Source: Dyella dinghuensis (GTDB lineage Bacteria > Pseudomonadota > Gammaproteobacteria > Xanthomonadales > Rhodanobacteraceae). From it: 64,000 nucleotides of DNA. A program made the position numbers and the translations under genes. The notes under the pieces are model-generated. The model searched no databases. It had not been told where the DNA came from and worked only from the letters and a program-made list of their open reading frames with translations. Shown in pieces: positions 1 to 8,841 of the stretch. Positions within the stretch are counted from its first letter, which is position 1, and each line of letters opens with the position of its first letter. The DNA lies in NCBI RefSeq assembly GCF_003977615.1, contig NZ_RYZR01000008.1, forward strand, positions 186,001-250,000. The letters are read 5' to 3'.

Positions 1-881
1 CCCGCCAGCAGCAATTCGAGTGCATTGTCGAGACTTTCGGAATCCGAGCCGGTTTGTCGCACCAATGGGCCAATGTCGCCTAACTCAACCAAGGGCGAAC
101 GCCAGATTTCCGAACGGGTCTGCATCCAGCGTCGGTTGGCGCGAATGGTGTTGATCTCGCCGTTGTGTGCCAGTACCCGGAAAGGCTGCGCCAGCCGCCA
201 CTGCGGCATGGTGTTGGTCGAAAAGCGCTGATGGAAAACCACCGCATCCGCAATCAGTGCGCGATGCCGCAAATCCTCGAACACATCACGCAGGCGTCCC
301 GGCGCAGCCATCGCCTTGTAGCCGATCACCTGTGCGGAAAGCGAAACGACATAGAACTGCGCATCGTCCGACAACAGATTCTCGGCACGACGGCGTGCAT
401 GGAACAACGCACGCTCGAACGCCGCATCATCCATCTCTGCCGCAGCGTTGACGAAAATCTGTCGAATCCGCGGCTGTGCCGAGGCTGCCAAAGGACCACA
501 CGCTTCCGCATTCACCGCCACGTCGCGCCAACCGGCGACGCGCATGCCTTCTTCCGTGATATGGCGCTCCAGCACCTTCGCGGCCTCGTCGTCCGCATGG
601 TCGAGAAAGACCAACCCAGCCGCAAATCGCTCGCCCAGGGCGATCCCGGCTTCGACCGCCAGGGCGCGCAGCCACGATTGGGGGTGATGAATCAGCACGC
701 CGCAGCCATCGCCGCTGACGCCATCGGCATTCACGCCACCGCGATGGGAAAGTTTGGCCAGTGCCTCGAACGCGGTATCGACGACCCATTTGCTCGCGCG
801 GCCATCGATCTGGGCGACCAGACCGAAGCCACAGCTGTCGTGCTCAAAACCAGGGTCGTATAAACGCGGCTCGACCGACAT
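1..881 (-). CDS. gltB: Glutamate synthase large subunit, N-terminal part (cut by window edge)
   Basis: The first 293 codons of the large NADPH-glutamate synthase subunit, which transfers the amide nitrogen of glutamine to 2-oxoglutarate in ammonia assimilation. What is visible is the class II glutamine amidotransferase domain. After a 16-residue propeptide comes Cys17 in the motif DSCGFG; in this family that cysteine becomes the N-terminal nucleophile after autocleavage. Also seen are SHRGG, the GDGCG/LIHHPQ segment, and the HQRFSTNT...PFRVLAHNGEINT block typical of GltB. The ATG at 881 is chosen because it gives the normal short propeptide. The 3' end lies beyond position 1, so the FMN and Fe-S domains and gltD cannot be seen. 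It is divergent from envC across 272 bp. Identification is firm. Confidence 0.95.
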   Translation of the reverse strand, partial: MSVEPRLYDPGFEHDSCGFGLVAQIDGRASKWVVDTAFEALAKLSHRGGVNADGVSGDGCGVLIHHPQSWLRALAVEAGIALGERFAAGLVFLDHADDEAAKVLERHITEEGMRVAGWRDVAVNAEACGPLAASAQPRIRQIFVNAAAEMDDAAFERALFHARRRAENLLSDDAQFYVVSLSAQVIGYKAMAAPGRLRDVFEDLRHRALIADAVVFHQRFSTNTMPQWRLAQPFRVLAHNGEINTIRANRRWMQTRSEIWRSPLVELGDIGPLVRQTGSDSESLDNALELLLA

Positions 882-1153
882 GACCAAAACCCTCTTCCGA
901 TTTTTCGACTCGCTAGGGCGCAAAACGCTTACCGCCGTAAGGCAGTAAGCAGATGCGATAAAGGCGTGCAGCCCGACTTTACGCACATCTTGTGCGTCGC
1001 GTCAAAGCCTTCTAGACGTCCAAATGAAAAACAAACGCGACCGCATAACAGCGTGCGCTAACAGACCAATTTCTACTCGATGCCTGTGAGGGCGCGCCAC
1101 GGCGCCATTCGGGGCGTCTCGCCGGATGAGTCCAGCTCGGACATAATCCGCGC
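882..1153. other. Divergent intergenic region gltB / envC
   Basis: A 272-base gap between two divergently transcribed genes that must hold both promoters. It contains short overlapping dyads around 929-950 (cttac/gtaag). No clear -35/-10 pair or known operator could be assigned with confidence. Confidence 0.5.
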
Positions 1154-2359
1154 ATGCCGACACTTTCACGCGCCCTCCGCCCGCTCCTTTCCGCCTCGAT
1201 CGCCTGCGCGATCGCACTCGCAGGCCTGCCCGCTGTGCCCGTTCACGCGGCGCAGGACAGCAAGACCGAAGCCGAGCAAGCCCAGACACGGCAACAACTG
1301 GCCGATCTGCGCGCCAAGATGCAGGCATTGGCCAAGGAGGAGGCCGATACCGCTTCCAAGCGAGATAGTGCGAATGCCACGCTGGCGAAGCAGTCCGATG
1401 CTGTCGCGGCGGCCGCAAAGGCCATTCGCGACACCGACGCGCAGATCGCCGCCAAGCAACAACAGCTGGATCAGTTACAAACGCAACGAACGGCGCTCGA
1501 ACAAAACCTGGATGGCCAGCGCGCAGCGATTGCCGATCTATTGCGCGCGACCTACGCCGTCGGTTCGGGATCGGACCTTCGCCTTTTGCTGGGCGACGAG
1601 GACATCGCGCGCATCTCGCGCTCGCTCGCCTACTCCAAATATTTCCAGCAAGACCGGTTGCAGAAAGTACAGCAGCTGATGACCGAGCTGGCCAAGCTGC
1701 AGGATCTGGAAACGCAGATCACCACCGAGCAGCAAGCCTTGCAGGCCACCCGCGCCCAACGTCAGCAGCAGGCCGCCGCCCTGGAAGACCAGCGCAAGGC
1801 GCAACAGAAACTCGCCGGCCAGATCGACGCGCAATATAAGAATGAAGCCCAACGCCTGTCGGCCCTGAAGCAGAACGAGCAGTCGCTGGACGAGCTGTTG
1901 GGCAAATTGCAGAAAGCCATCGACGAAGCCGAACGCGAAGCCGCGCGCCGCTCGCGCCCGAACCCGACGTTGCCGTCGGGAGCACCCGGCAAGGCCCTGG
2001 CCAATATCCGCGGCAACCTGCCCTGGCCGGCGCCCGGTTCGGTGCACAACTTTGGCAATGGCGTGTTGATCGCCTCGCCGCGCGGCAGCGAAGTGCATGC
2101 CGTGGCGGCAGGACGGGTGGTCTATGCCCACTTCATGCGCGGATACGGCCAGCTGATCATCCTCAACCACGGCAACGGCTGGTTGAGCATGTACGGCAAC
2201 AACGAAACCCTGCTGCACGGGGTCGGCGACGACATTGCCGAAGGCGAAGCACTCGGCACCGCCTCCCTTGCCACCAGCGACAGCACCGGCGTGTATTTCG
2301 AGCTGCGCCAGAACGGCAAGCCGGTCGATCCACGCACCTGGCTGAGTCAGCGGCGCTGA
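1154..2359 (+). CDS. envC: Murein hydrolase activator EnvC (degenerate LytM protein)
   Basis: A 401-residue secreted protein. It has a signal peptide (about residues 1-33, cleaved after VHAA), a long coiled coil rich in Gln/Ala/Lys/Glu (about 36-265), a short linker, and a C-terminal LytM/M23 domain (about 285-400). The M23 metal ligands are missing. The usual HxH near the end is replaced by VYFEL, and the first-ligand region reads HNFGNGVL instead of HxxxD. Such domains do not cut peptidoglycan themselves. In EnvC they activate amidases AmiA/AmiB at the division septum under FtsEX control. The length and the coiled-coil plus dead-LytM layout match EnvC. The ATG at 1154 gives a sensible signal peptide, although its ribosome binding site is weak. 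It is followed 142 bases on by a C-terminal processing protease, a common neighbour. Confidence 0.92.
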   Translation: MPTLSRALRPLLSASIACAIALAGLPAVPVHAAQDSKTEAEQAQTRQQLADLRAKMQALAKEEADTASKRDSANATLAKQSDAVAAAAKAIRDTDAQIAAKQQQLDQLQTQRTALEQNLDGQRAAIADLLRATYAVGSGSDLRLLLGDEDIARISRSLAYSKYFQQDRLQKVQQLMTELAKLQDLETQITTEQQALQATRAQRQQQAAALEDQRKAQQKLAGQIDAQYKNEAQRLSALKQNEQSLDELLGKLQKAIDEAEREAARRSRPNPTLPSGAPGKALANIRGNLPWPAPGSVHNFGNGVLIASPRGSEVHAVAAGRVVYAHFMRGYGQLIILNHGNGWLSMYGNNETLLHGVGDDIAEGEALGTASLATSDSTGVYFELRQNGKPVDPRTWLSQRR

Positions 2360-2501
2360 CGGTATCTGCGTTTGAACGGGGTATCAGGCCCCGTTTCGAC
2401 ACGTTCAGGCAACACCGTTCGGCGTATTCTTGGACGCGAATTCCTGCGACGCGAAGCGGTCTCAACCACGTCGTCACATCTTTTTCCTGTGGAGTTGTCC
2501 C

Positions 2502-3866
2502 ATGCGTTTCCCCCGCCATTGCCTGTTCGCCCTGCTGTTGGCGGCGCCTTTGCTGCACGCGCAGAAGGCTCCTCCCCAGATAGCGCCAGACACTGACGTC
2601 CCGACGGCGCCGGCCAAGGCCAGCAGCAGTAGCGCTGCATCCTCCGACCAGATCGACATGGACGACGTTCGCAACTTCGCGCACGTCTACCAGATCATTC
2701 GCCAGGCTTACGTCGAGAAGGTCGACAACAAGACCCTGATGAACGATGCGATCAAGGGCATGCTCGCGGGCCTCGATCCGCACAGCGCCTACCTCGACAA
2801 GGACGGCCTGCAGGAACTCAACGAAGACACCACCGGTCAGTACGGCGGACTTGGTATCGAGGTGATGGAAGACAACGGCGCGCTGCGCATCGTCTCGCCG
2901 ATTGACGACACCCCCGCATCGCGCGCGGGTATCAAGCCGGGCGACATCATCACCTCGATCAACGGCAAAGCCGTCACCAGCGACAACATCGACGGCATGT
3001 TCGATGCGCTGCGCGGCGACCCGGGCACAAAGATCACGCTGGGCATCCTGCACGAAAAAGCCGATCAGCCTGTAACGCTGACGATGACGCGCGAACGTAT
3101 TTCTATGACCAGCGTGAAAGTGCGCGAATTGGAACCCGGTTATGCATACATCCGCATCAGCCAGTTTCAGGACGACACGGCCGGCGATCTGGAAAAGAAG
3201 CTGGGTGAATTGCTGAAGAAGAATGGCCCACAGAAAGGTGCTGTGCTTGACCTTCGTTCCAATCCGGGTGGCCTGCTGACTGCGGCGGTTGGCGTGAGCG
3301 ATGACTTCCTCGATTCCGGCACCATCGTCACCACACGTGGTCGCCTGCCCGATTCGAACCTCACCTTCGCTGCACACCCAGGCGATTTGCTCAACGGCGC
3401 GCCGATGGTGTTGCTGACGGACAACGGCACGGCCTCCGCCGCTGAAATCGTTGCTGGTGCATTGAAGGACAATCATCGCGCACTGATCGTCGGGCGTCGC
3501 ACCTTCGGTAAAGGCGTGGTGCAAACTGTCTTGCCGCTCGATGCTGATCACGCGGTGAAACTGACGACCGCACGCTATTACACGCCTAACGGCACGTCGA
3601 TTCAGGCAGAAGGTATCAAGCCGGATATCGCATTGGGCGATCTGACGGTGGCGAAGGTAGACGATACGTCGGAGCCGACGATCAGCTCCGAAGCAGATCT
3701 GCCGCATCACCTGGCGAATGAAACGACCCAGAGCAGCGACATCAACAACGATGGCAGTGTCGAGAATGAAAAGCTCGCGACGAGCGACTATGCGCTATCG
3801 CAGGCGTTGAACATTCTTAAAGGCTTGGCGCTTCGTCACGACTCCGGCGCCGCATCCGCGCAGTAG
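2502..3866 (+). CDS. S41 carboxy-terminal processing protease (CtpA-like)
   Basis: A 454-residue exported serine protease of the CtpA/Prc family that trims envelope proteins from their C-terminus. The start is ATG 2502, preceded by GGAG at 2490-2493, giving the signal peptide MRFPRHCLFALLLAAPLLHA; an upstream in-frame start at 2430 has no binding site. Domains in order: helical N-terminal cap (about 45-110), PDZ domain (about 115-200, with YGGLGIEV and AGIKPGDIITSING), and the S41 catalytic core. The nucleophile Ser lies in NGTASAAEI and the general-base Lys in TFGKGVVQT. A Ser/Asp/Asn-rich tail follows. It sits just after envC on the same strand, so the pair probably acts in cell-wall remodelling. 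Substrate unknown. Confidence 0.93.
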   Translation: MRFPRHCLFALLLAAPLLHAQKAPPQIAPDTDVPTAPAKASSSSAASSDQIDMDDVRNFAHVYQIIRQAYVEKVDNKTLMNDAIKGMLAGLDPHSAYLDKDGLQELNEDTTGQYGGLGIEVMEDNGALRIVSPIDDTPASRAGIKPGDIITSINGKAVTSDNIDGMFDALRGDPGTKITLGILHEKADQPVTLTMTRERISMTSVKVRELEPGYAYIRISQFQDDTAGDLEKKLGELLKKNGPQKGAVLDLRSNPGGLLTAAVGVSDDFLDSGTIVTTRGRLPDSNLTFAAHPGDLLNGAPMVLLTDNGTASAAEIVAGALKDNHRALIVGRRTFGKGVVQTVLPLDADHAVKLTTARYYTPNGTSIQAEGIKPDIALGDLTVAKVDDTSEPTISSEADLPHHLANETTQSSDINNDGSVENEKLATSDYALSQALNILKGLALRHDSGAASAQ

Positions 3867-3883
3867 GACTCTTTGCTTTCAAG

Positions 3884-4002
3884 CCCCTCTCCCTACGGGA
3901 GAGGGGTTGGGGTGAGGGTGCGACCCTTGCGACACGATTCAATGTTTCGCGCTGACCCGAACCCTCATCCGCCTGCCGGCACCTTCTCCCAAAGGGAGAA
4001 GG
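3884..4002. repeat. REP-like pair of palindromes (CTCTCCC/GGGAGAG family)
   Basis: Two perfect hairpins lie between the protease and the TonB receptor. The first has a 10-bp stem (3884-3893 with 3897-3906) and loop TAC. The second has a 9-bp stem (3982-3990 with 3994-4002) and loop AAA. The flanks GGTGAGGGTGCG and AACCCTCATCC are roughly inverse to each other, so this is one inverted composite element. Dispersed repeats of this type are common in proteobacteria. A related 11-bp-stem copy is at 24451-24474. It lies between two convergent genes and may also act as a terminator. Confidence 0.7.
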
Positions 4003-4026
4003 AATCAGCTATGTAGCCCGCGGCAA

Positions 4027-6261
4027 TCAGAAATCTTTCGACAGCGTCAGATACACGCCGCGACGCGGCCCAAACTGCGGCGCACCCACACCCACGCCCG
4101 TACCGCTGCGCAGTTCATACACGCGGTCCAGCGCATTGATCAACGCCAACGACGTGTGCAACTTACCAAAGCTGTCGAAGTCGAAATCGTGCGACACATC
4201 CAGATTGAGCTGGAAGTAATCCGGCAATGACACGCCATTCGGCGTCAGACCATCTTCGCGCAAGCCGCTGCCGAACAAAAAGTCAGTACCGACTTTCGTG
4301 CTGTCGTTGATCGCGTAATTGATACCACCCGACGACGTGTACTTCTGGTCGTGATCGAGGTGAATCCAGTTGTCCATGATGTAAGCCAGTTCATCCGGAC
4401 CGAAGTTGTACTGGCTCGTGATCACGTCCTTGCCCATCGCGCGATTGAACGAGAAGTTGAAGTACGCGGTGATGGGGCCGTTGTTGTAGTTAACGCTGAA
4501 TTCGTTACCGCGCACCTTGCCGTATTTGTAATTGAAGGTGGAATAAATCAACGCCGTACCGAACTGGCCTTCGTCCTGCAGACGACTCACCTGGCGGTAG
4601 TAATTATCCAGCCCGATCGTCCACGACGAACCGATATTCTGCGAAACGCCAAGATCGTAGTAATTGGAACGTTCCGTCAGCGGCGTGTTGTTGCCGTAAT
4701 TCTTCACCGCGTTTGTGGTATTGGCGAAGACCGCAAGATCTTCGCTGGAAATCAGTTCCGTCTGCGGCGGCGTGAAGTAACGCGAATAGCCGGCATGCAC
4801 AGTAGTGCTTTCGGTGGCCTGCCAGACCACACCGACGCGCGGGCTCAACTGGCTCTCTTCGCGGAATGCTTCGTAGCGATCGCCACGCAGACCGTAGTTC
4901 AGCGTCCAGTTGTCGCTGATGTTCCACTCGTCCTGCAGATACGCGGCATCCGTCTTGGCCAGAATGCGATCGCTGGTGAAGATGCCGAACGGCACGGTGC
5001 TGGTCTGGTTGCCAGCTGCATCGGCCGGGAAAACCAGCGACGCGGTGTTGGTATAGGCGCGATCGAATTCGCTGTACAAACCGTAACGAAGCGTGTGATC
5101 GCTCGCCCACGGCATCGAGAAGTCGGCCTGCAGGGTCGATGCGCGGTCGCCCTGATTGATCTGTCCCGCAACGCCGTTGAACATCAGATCGCCAATGTCG
5201 TCGGGGTAGTACTGCAGCGCGCTGTAACGCTGACCTACGGATATCTGATAAGCGGTTTCGCCGAACTTGCCTTGCAAGGCGATGTTTGCGAAACGCGTCT
5301 GTTCGTCCTGCCGCTCGTCCAAATCCGCGGAATTGAAATTGGTGATATCCAGATAGCCGAACTGCGGCGTCTTGCCCGGGTTGTTCGGAATCTGGAAGCG
5401 ATTGTTGGTGATGCCGGCCATCACGCTCAGGCGCGTGTCGTTGTTAATCAGATAAGACACGTCGCCAAACGCTTTGACCTGATTGGTGCGATCGTGGATC
5501 GGCGTGCGGCTAGCCGTCGGGTTCTCGATACCGACATTGTTTTCCACATAGTTGCCGGTGAAGAAATAACTCCACTTGCCGCTGCTGCCCCAGAACGAGG
5601 CGAACGGATTGAGCGTACCGAACGACCCGCCGGTAATGCCTACGTTGCCGCCGTTACCGAGATCCGAACCGGTTTTGGTCGTGATATCCACCACGGCCGC
5701 GGTGCGCTCGCCGTATTGCGCGGGCAATGCGCCGTCCAGCAGCGTCACGCTTTGAATCGTGCGCGGATCGAGCGTCTGACCGAAGCCAGAAATCGATTCC
5801 GGAATCATGATGCCGTTGATGCGGTACTGCAGATTGGCGTGATCGCCGCGCACATGCAGCTGACCGTACGAATCCTGCACCACACCCGGCGCCTGCAGAA
5901 TGACCTGATTCATCGGTGTGGAGTCGCCCAGCGGCAACGCCTCGATATCTTTGGCCGTAATCACGTACTGACTGCTGCCCGTATCCGGCGACAACGAATT
6001 GCGCGCTTGATCCAATGCTGCGTTGACGTTCACCGCACCCAGCTGCTTCACCTTGCCGGGATGCTTGTTGCGATTGCCGCTGGCATCGGTCGAGTCGTCG
6101 GTCGTGGTGTCGTCCGCCGTGCTGTCCGCGGGTTGCGCGGCTGCACTGGATGACGCGTTAGCCGGCGATGCGCTGGGAGTCGGTGTGGTTGTCGTACTGC
6201 CGTAGCTGGTGACGGCGTACAGCGCGAGGCCTAGACCTATGGCAAGCGGGGTCAATTTCAT
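4027..6261 (-). CDS. TonB-dependent receptor with Ser/Thr/Asp-rich N-terminal linker
   Basis: A 744-residue outer-membrane receptor. It has a signal peptide (about 1-21), a low-complexity Thr/Ser/Ala/Asp linker (about 22-70), a plug domain (about 75-195, with QLHVRGDHANLQYRINGI), and a 22-strand-type barrel ending in the terminal signature VYLTLSKDF. The plug motif 'DGALPAQYGERTAAVVDITTK' and the barrel segments are typical of TonB receptors whose substrate is not metal-siderophore-specific, but the ligand cannot be read from sequence. No transporter or regulator gene adjoins it, so it appears monocistronic. The ATG at 6261 is followed by a plausible signal peptide. A 600-codon open frame on the opposite strand is a shadow of this gene. 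Confidence 0.9.
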   Translation of the reverse strand: MKLTPLAIGLGLALYAVTSYGSTTTTPTPSASPANASSSAAAQPADSTADDTTTDDSTDASGNRNKHPGKVKQLGAVNVNAALDQARNSLSPDTGSSQYVITAKDIEALPLGDSTPMNQVILQAPGVVQDSYGQLHVRGDHANLQYRINGIMIPESISGFGQTLDPRTIQSVTLLDGALPAQYGERTAAVVDITTKTGSDLGNGGNVGITGGSFGTLNPFASFWGSSGKWSYFFTGNYVENNVGIENPTASRTPIHDRTNQVKAFGDVSYLINNDTRLSVMAGITNNRFQIPNNPGKTPQFGYLDITNFNSADLDERQDEQTRFANIALQGKFGETAYQISVGQRYSALQYYPDDIGDLMFNGVAGQINQGDRASTLQADFSMPWASDHTLRYGLYSEFDRAYTNTASLVFPADAAGNQTSTVPFGIFTSDRILAKTDAAYLQDEWNISDNWTLNYGLRGDRYEAFREESQLSPRVGVVWQATESTTVHAGYSRYFTPPQTELISSEDLAVFANTTNAVKNYGNNTPLTERSNYYDLGVSQNIGSSWTIGLDNYYRQVSRLQDEGQFGTALIYSTFNYKYGKVRGNEFSVNYNNGPITAYFNFSFNRAMGKDVITSQYNFGPDELAYIMDNWIHLDHDQKYTSSGGINYAINDSTKVGTDFLFGSGLREDGLTPNGVSLPDYFQLNLDVSHDFDFDSFGKLHTSLALINALDRVYELRSGTGVGVGAPQFGPRRGVYLTLSKDF

Positions 6262-6450
6262 GCGGGGTTCCGGTCAAACGTGGATCGGGGCGGTGAGTTC
6301 GATATGTTATAACATTTCCGTAACCGCCGCGCGCCCGTACCAGAAGTCATGCCTGCCACAGGTCATTGCGCATCCAAGAGGTTTGCGAGTTCATCTGGAG
6401 GTCGCCGGACGGGGTCTATGATCCCCAAGCGATCCTCAAAGGAGCACGGC

Positions 6451-7137
6451 ATGACCGAGCCCAGTCAGATCAATTCTGGTGCGACCAACCTGCCCGCCGT
6501 CGTCAGCCAGGACGACGCGAGCAATCGCGTCACGCGCGCCATCCTCGATTTCGTCAGCCAGATTCCGGGTAGCAAGGTGCATAGCGCTACCGATCCGGAA
6601 ACGAAGGCCCGTCAACTCGCGCATAGCGCGGCCAAGCGCGCGGCGCTTACCGCCGGCACGCTCGCGCTGCCACCCGGGCCGCTCGGCTGGCTCACCATTC
6701 TTCCGGAGCTGGTCGCCATCTGGAAAATCCAGGCGCAGTTGGTCAGCGATATCGCAGCTGCGTACGGCAAGCATGCCGAGCTGGGGCGCGAGCAGATGCT
6801 GTGGTGTCTGTTCCGGCATACCTCGGCACAGGCTTTCCGCGATCTGGTGGTGCGGCTGGGCGATCGTCTGATTTTCCGGCGCGTGTCGTATAGCGTGATT
6901 GAACGTGTGGCCAAGCAGATTGGCGTGAAAGTGACTCAGCGCGCGCTGGGCGAAGGCCTCTCGCGCTGGATGCCAGTCATTGGCGCGATTGGCGTTGGCG
7001 GCTACGCGTATTACGACACACGTAAAGTCGCCACCACCACGATTGCCATGCTGAAGAGCCAGATCGAAACCGCCGAAGAGAGCATGCCCATCGTTTCGGC
7101 CTCGCAGGAAGTTCAAACTATCCGTCTGAACGGCTGA
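6451..7137 (+). CDS. EcsC family protein
   Basis: A 228-residue protein resembling the EcsC family, named after a Bacillus ABC-transporter operon protein of unclear biochemical role. Visible features: a charged N-terminal third, a hydrophobic stretch around LALPPGPLGWLTILPELVAIWKIQAQLV (about 70-97) typical of the family, and a second hydrophobic glycine-rich segment (WMPVIGAIGVGGYAYY, about 170-186). No signal peptide is evident. ATG 6451 is chosen because AAAGGAG sits at 6438-6444; an upstream in-frame ATG at 6349 lacks one. It is transcribed divergently from the TonB receptor and followed 60 bases later by the pteridine reductase gene. Function unknown. Confidence 0.8.
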   Translation: MTEPSQINSGATNLPAVVSQDDASNRVTRAILDFVSQIPGSKVHSATDPETKARQLAHSAAKRAALTAGTLALPPGPLGWLTILPELVAIWKIQAQLVSDIAAAYGKHAELGREQMLWCLFRHTSAQAFRDLVVRLGDRLIFRRVSYSVIERVAKQIGVKVTQRALGEGLSRWMPVIGAIGVGGYAYYDTRKVATTTIAMLKSQIETAEESMPIVSASQEVQTIRLNG

Positions 7138-7197
7138 CGCAGACGCAGGTTTGCGTCAAGCTGCGCGCCATCGTCGCTTTCGTGCCGGAGCCATTGC

Positions 7198-7944
7198 ATG
7201 AGTTCGTTCAACGAGCGCCCGGTGGCGCTGATTACGGGCGGTGCCAAACGCGTCGGCGCGGTGATTGCACGCACCCTGCACGCGGCCGGCTACGACCTCG
7301 CGCTGCACTGCCGTCGTTCGATGGCCGAAGCGGAAGCGCTTGCAGCCGAACTCTCTGAACAACGTGCAGACAGTGTGCTGGTGTTGCAAGCCGAACTCGC
7401 CGATACGCGGCGCTTGCAGCAACTCGTCGATGCCACGCTGGCTCGCTACGGACGATTGGATGCACTGATCAACAATGCGTCGGCGTTTTACGAAACGCCG
7501 ATCGACACCGCCAGCATCGAGCAATGGAATGATCTGTTCGCATCGAATGCACAGGCGCCGTTCTTTCTTACCCAAGCGGCGTTACCAGCACTACGCGCTG
7601 CGCATGGCGCGATCGTGAATCTCGTGGATATCTACGCGGAACGCTCGATCGCCAATTATCCGATCTATGTGATGGCCAAAGGTGCGCTCGCGGCGATGAC
7701 GCGCACGCTTGCGCTGGATCTCGCACCGGATGTTCGCGTCAACGGTGTAGCACCGGGTGCGGTGATGTGGCCGAGCGACGGCAAGTCCTACGACGATCAG
7801 CAAGCGATGATGGCGCGCACACCGCTTGGGCGCGCTGGCACACCAGAAGATGTTGCTGCCACGGTGCTATGGCTGTTGCGCGATGCGCCGTTTGTCACCG
7901 GCCAGATCATCCGCGTCGATGGCGGTCGCAGCATCTCGATTTGA
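7198..7944 (+). CDS. Pteridine reductase (SDR family, PTR1/FolM type)
   Basis: A 248-residue short-chain dehydrogenase. The cofactor motif is TGGAKRVG, where the Arg favours NADPH; NNASAFYETP follows; the catalytic Tyr and Lys lie in YPIYVMAKGAL. The serine usual in SDR enzymes is replaced by Asp in NLVDIYAERS, which is characteristic of pteridine reductases. Such enzymes reduce dihydrobiopterin or dihydrofolate to the tetrahydro form. The genes facing it on the other strand, folK and folB, belong to the same folate/pterin pathway, which supports the assignment. The C-terminus IRVDGGRSISI is complete for the family. Whether dihydrofolate or dihydromonapterin is the main substrate cannot be decided. 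Confidence 0.88.
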   Translation: MSSFNERPVALITGGAKRVGAVIARTLHAAGYDLALHCRRSMAEAEALAAELSEQRADSVLVLQAELADTRRLQQLVDATLARYGRLDALINNASAFYETPIDTASIEQWNDLFASNAQAPFFLTQAALPALRAAHGAIVNLVDIYAERSIANYPIYVMAKGALAAMTRTLALDLAPDVRVNGVAPGAVMWPSDGKSYDDQQAMMARTPLGRAGTPEDVAATVLWLLRDAPFVTGQIIRVDGGRSISI

Positions 7945-7958
7945 TCGAGCTGTTTTAT

Positions 7959-7980
7959 CGAGCCGTTTTAAAGCGGCTCG
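7959..7980. terminator. Hairpin between convergent pteridine reductase and folK
   Basis: A 7-bp perfect stem CGAGCCG/CGGCTCG (7959-7965 with 7974-7980) with a T/A-rich loop. It overlaps the last codons of folK and lies 15 bases after the pteridine reductase stop. It is a plausible terminator for the plus-strand gene, but there is no clear T-tract. Confidence 0.45.
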
Positions 7981-8450
7981 ACCGCGAGCGGTTCGCTTTC
8001 TGCGGGAAACGCGGCCCACAACTCGGCCATCGTGTGCCCACTCACTGGATGCCGCAATTGCGGCGCAATGTCGGTGATCGGTTTAAGCACAAAAGCATGC
8101 TTGAGCTCTTTGCGCGGGATATCCAGGTGTCCTGGCCCCTGCGTCACCAGATCGTCGTAAAGCACGATATCCACGTCGAGCGTGCGGTCGGCGTAGCGCG
8201 GTACATCGCGGCGGCGGCCGTTGCGGTCTTCCAGTGCATGCAACCAATCGTTGAGTGCTTCCGGCGACAGATCCGTATCCAAACCCACGGCGAGATTGAT
8301 GAAGTCGGCCCCGTCGAATCCCACCGCCGCGCTTCGATACGCAGGCGAGATATCCAGCTCACCGAAGCGCTCACGCAATGCATCAAGCGCTGCGCGTAGA
8401 TAGCGGATCGGCTCCTCGTTGGAGCCAAGACTTAAATAAACGCGCGCCAT
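7968..8450 (-). CDS. folK: 2-amino-4-hydroxy-6-hydroxymethyldihydropteridine diphosphokinase
   Basis: A 160-residue cytoplasmic kinase that transfers pyrophosphate from ATP to 6-hydroxymethyl-dihydropterin in folate synthesis. The family signatures are clear: the start RVYLSLGSNE, SPAYRSAAVG, the central metal-binding motif RTLDVDIVLYDD (two aspartates bind Mg), and LDIPRKELKHAFVLKPITDIAP. The length is normal. Its ATG at 8450 overlaps the folB stop codon by one base (TGATG), so the two are translationally coupled in a tsaD-folB-folK unit. Confidence 0.97.
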   Translation of the reverse strand: MARVYLSLGSNEEPIRYLRAALDALRERFGELDISPAYRSAAVGFDGADFINLAVGLDTDLSPEALNDWLHALEDRNGRRRDVPRYADRTLDVDIVLYDDLVTQGPGHLDIPRKELKHAFVLKPITDIAPQLRHPVSGHTMAELWAAFPAESEPLAVEPL

Positions 8451-8809
8451 CAGCCGGGCCGTTTACCGCGCTCGATACAGACACCCACTGCTTTCGCGCC
8501 ACGCACGGCACCGGGCTTGGAGAGTTTCAATCGCACCCACGCCACCCCGAATTCCTCACGGATAATGCCGACGCAGCGTTCGGCCAGCGTTTCCACCAAG
8601 CCGAAGCTGGATTCACTGACGTAGGTGATCAGACGTTTGGACACTTCTTTGTAATTGAGCGTGTCCTTGATGTCATCCGACGCGGCCGGCACCGTGTTGT
8701 CGAACGCCATTTCGATGTCGAGCGACAAGGTCTGACGCACGCGACGTTCCCAGTCGTAAATGCCGATGACGGTGTCGATGCGCAGATCTTCGATAAAAAC
8801 GATATCCAT
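8450..8809 (-). CDS. folB: Dihydroneopterin aldolase
   Basis: A 119-residue enzyme that converts 7,8-dihydroneopterin to 6-hydroxymethyl-dihydropterin, the substrate of FolK encoded next. Motifs: DIVFIEDLRIDTVIGIYDWER at the N-terminus, a conserved glutamate in SSFGLVETLAER, and VRLKLSKPGAVRGA near the end. ATG 8809 (MDIVFIEDLR) matches the usual family start; a longer in-frame start at 8845 would overlap tsaD. The gene begins 32 bases after tsaD and ends overlapping folK. Confidence 0.96.
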   Translation of the reverse strand: MDIVFIEDLRIDTVIGIYDWERRVRQTLSLDIEMAFDNTVPAASDDIKDTLNYKEVSKRLITYVSESSFGLVETLAERCVGIIREEFGVAWVRLKLSKPGAVRGAKAVGVCIERGKRPG

Positions 8810-8841
8810 ACGTGCAAGGTTCCGCGAAGCGTGTGATGCGA

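Noticed and set aside
1154-2359. EnvC as an active M23 endopeptidase
   Set aside because: The metal ligands of the LytM domain are missing (VYFEL instead of HxH), so it is called an activator and not an enzyme.
4351-6153. A 600-codon open frame antisense to the TonB receptor
   Set aside because: It is a codon-bias shadow of the receptor gene. It has no ribosome binding site, no domain and a composition rich in Arg/His/Val.
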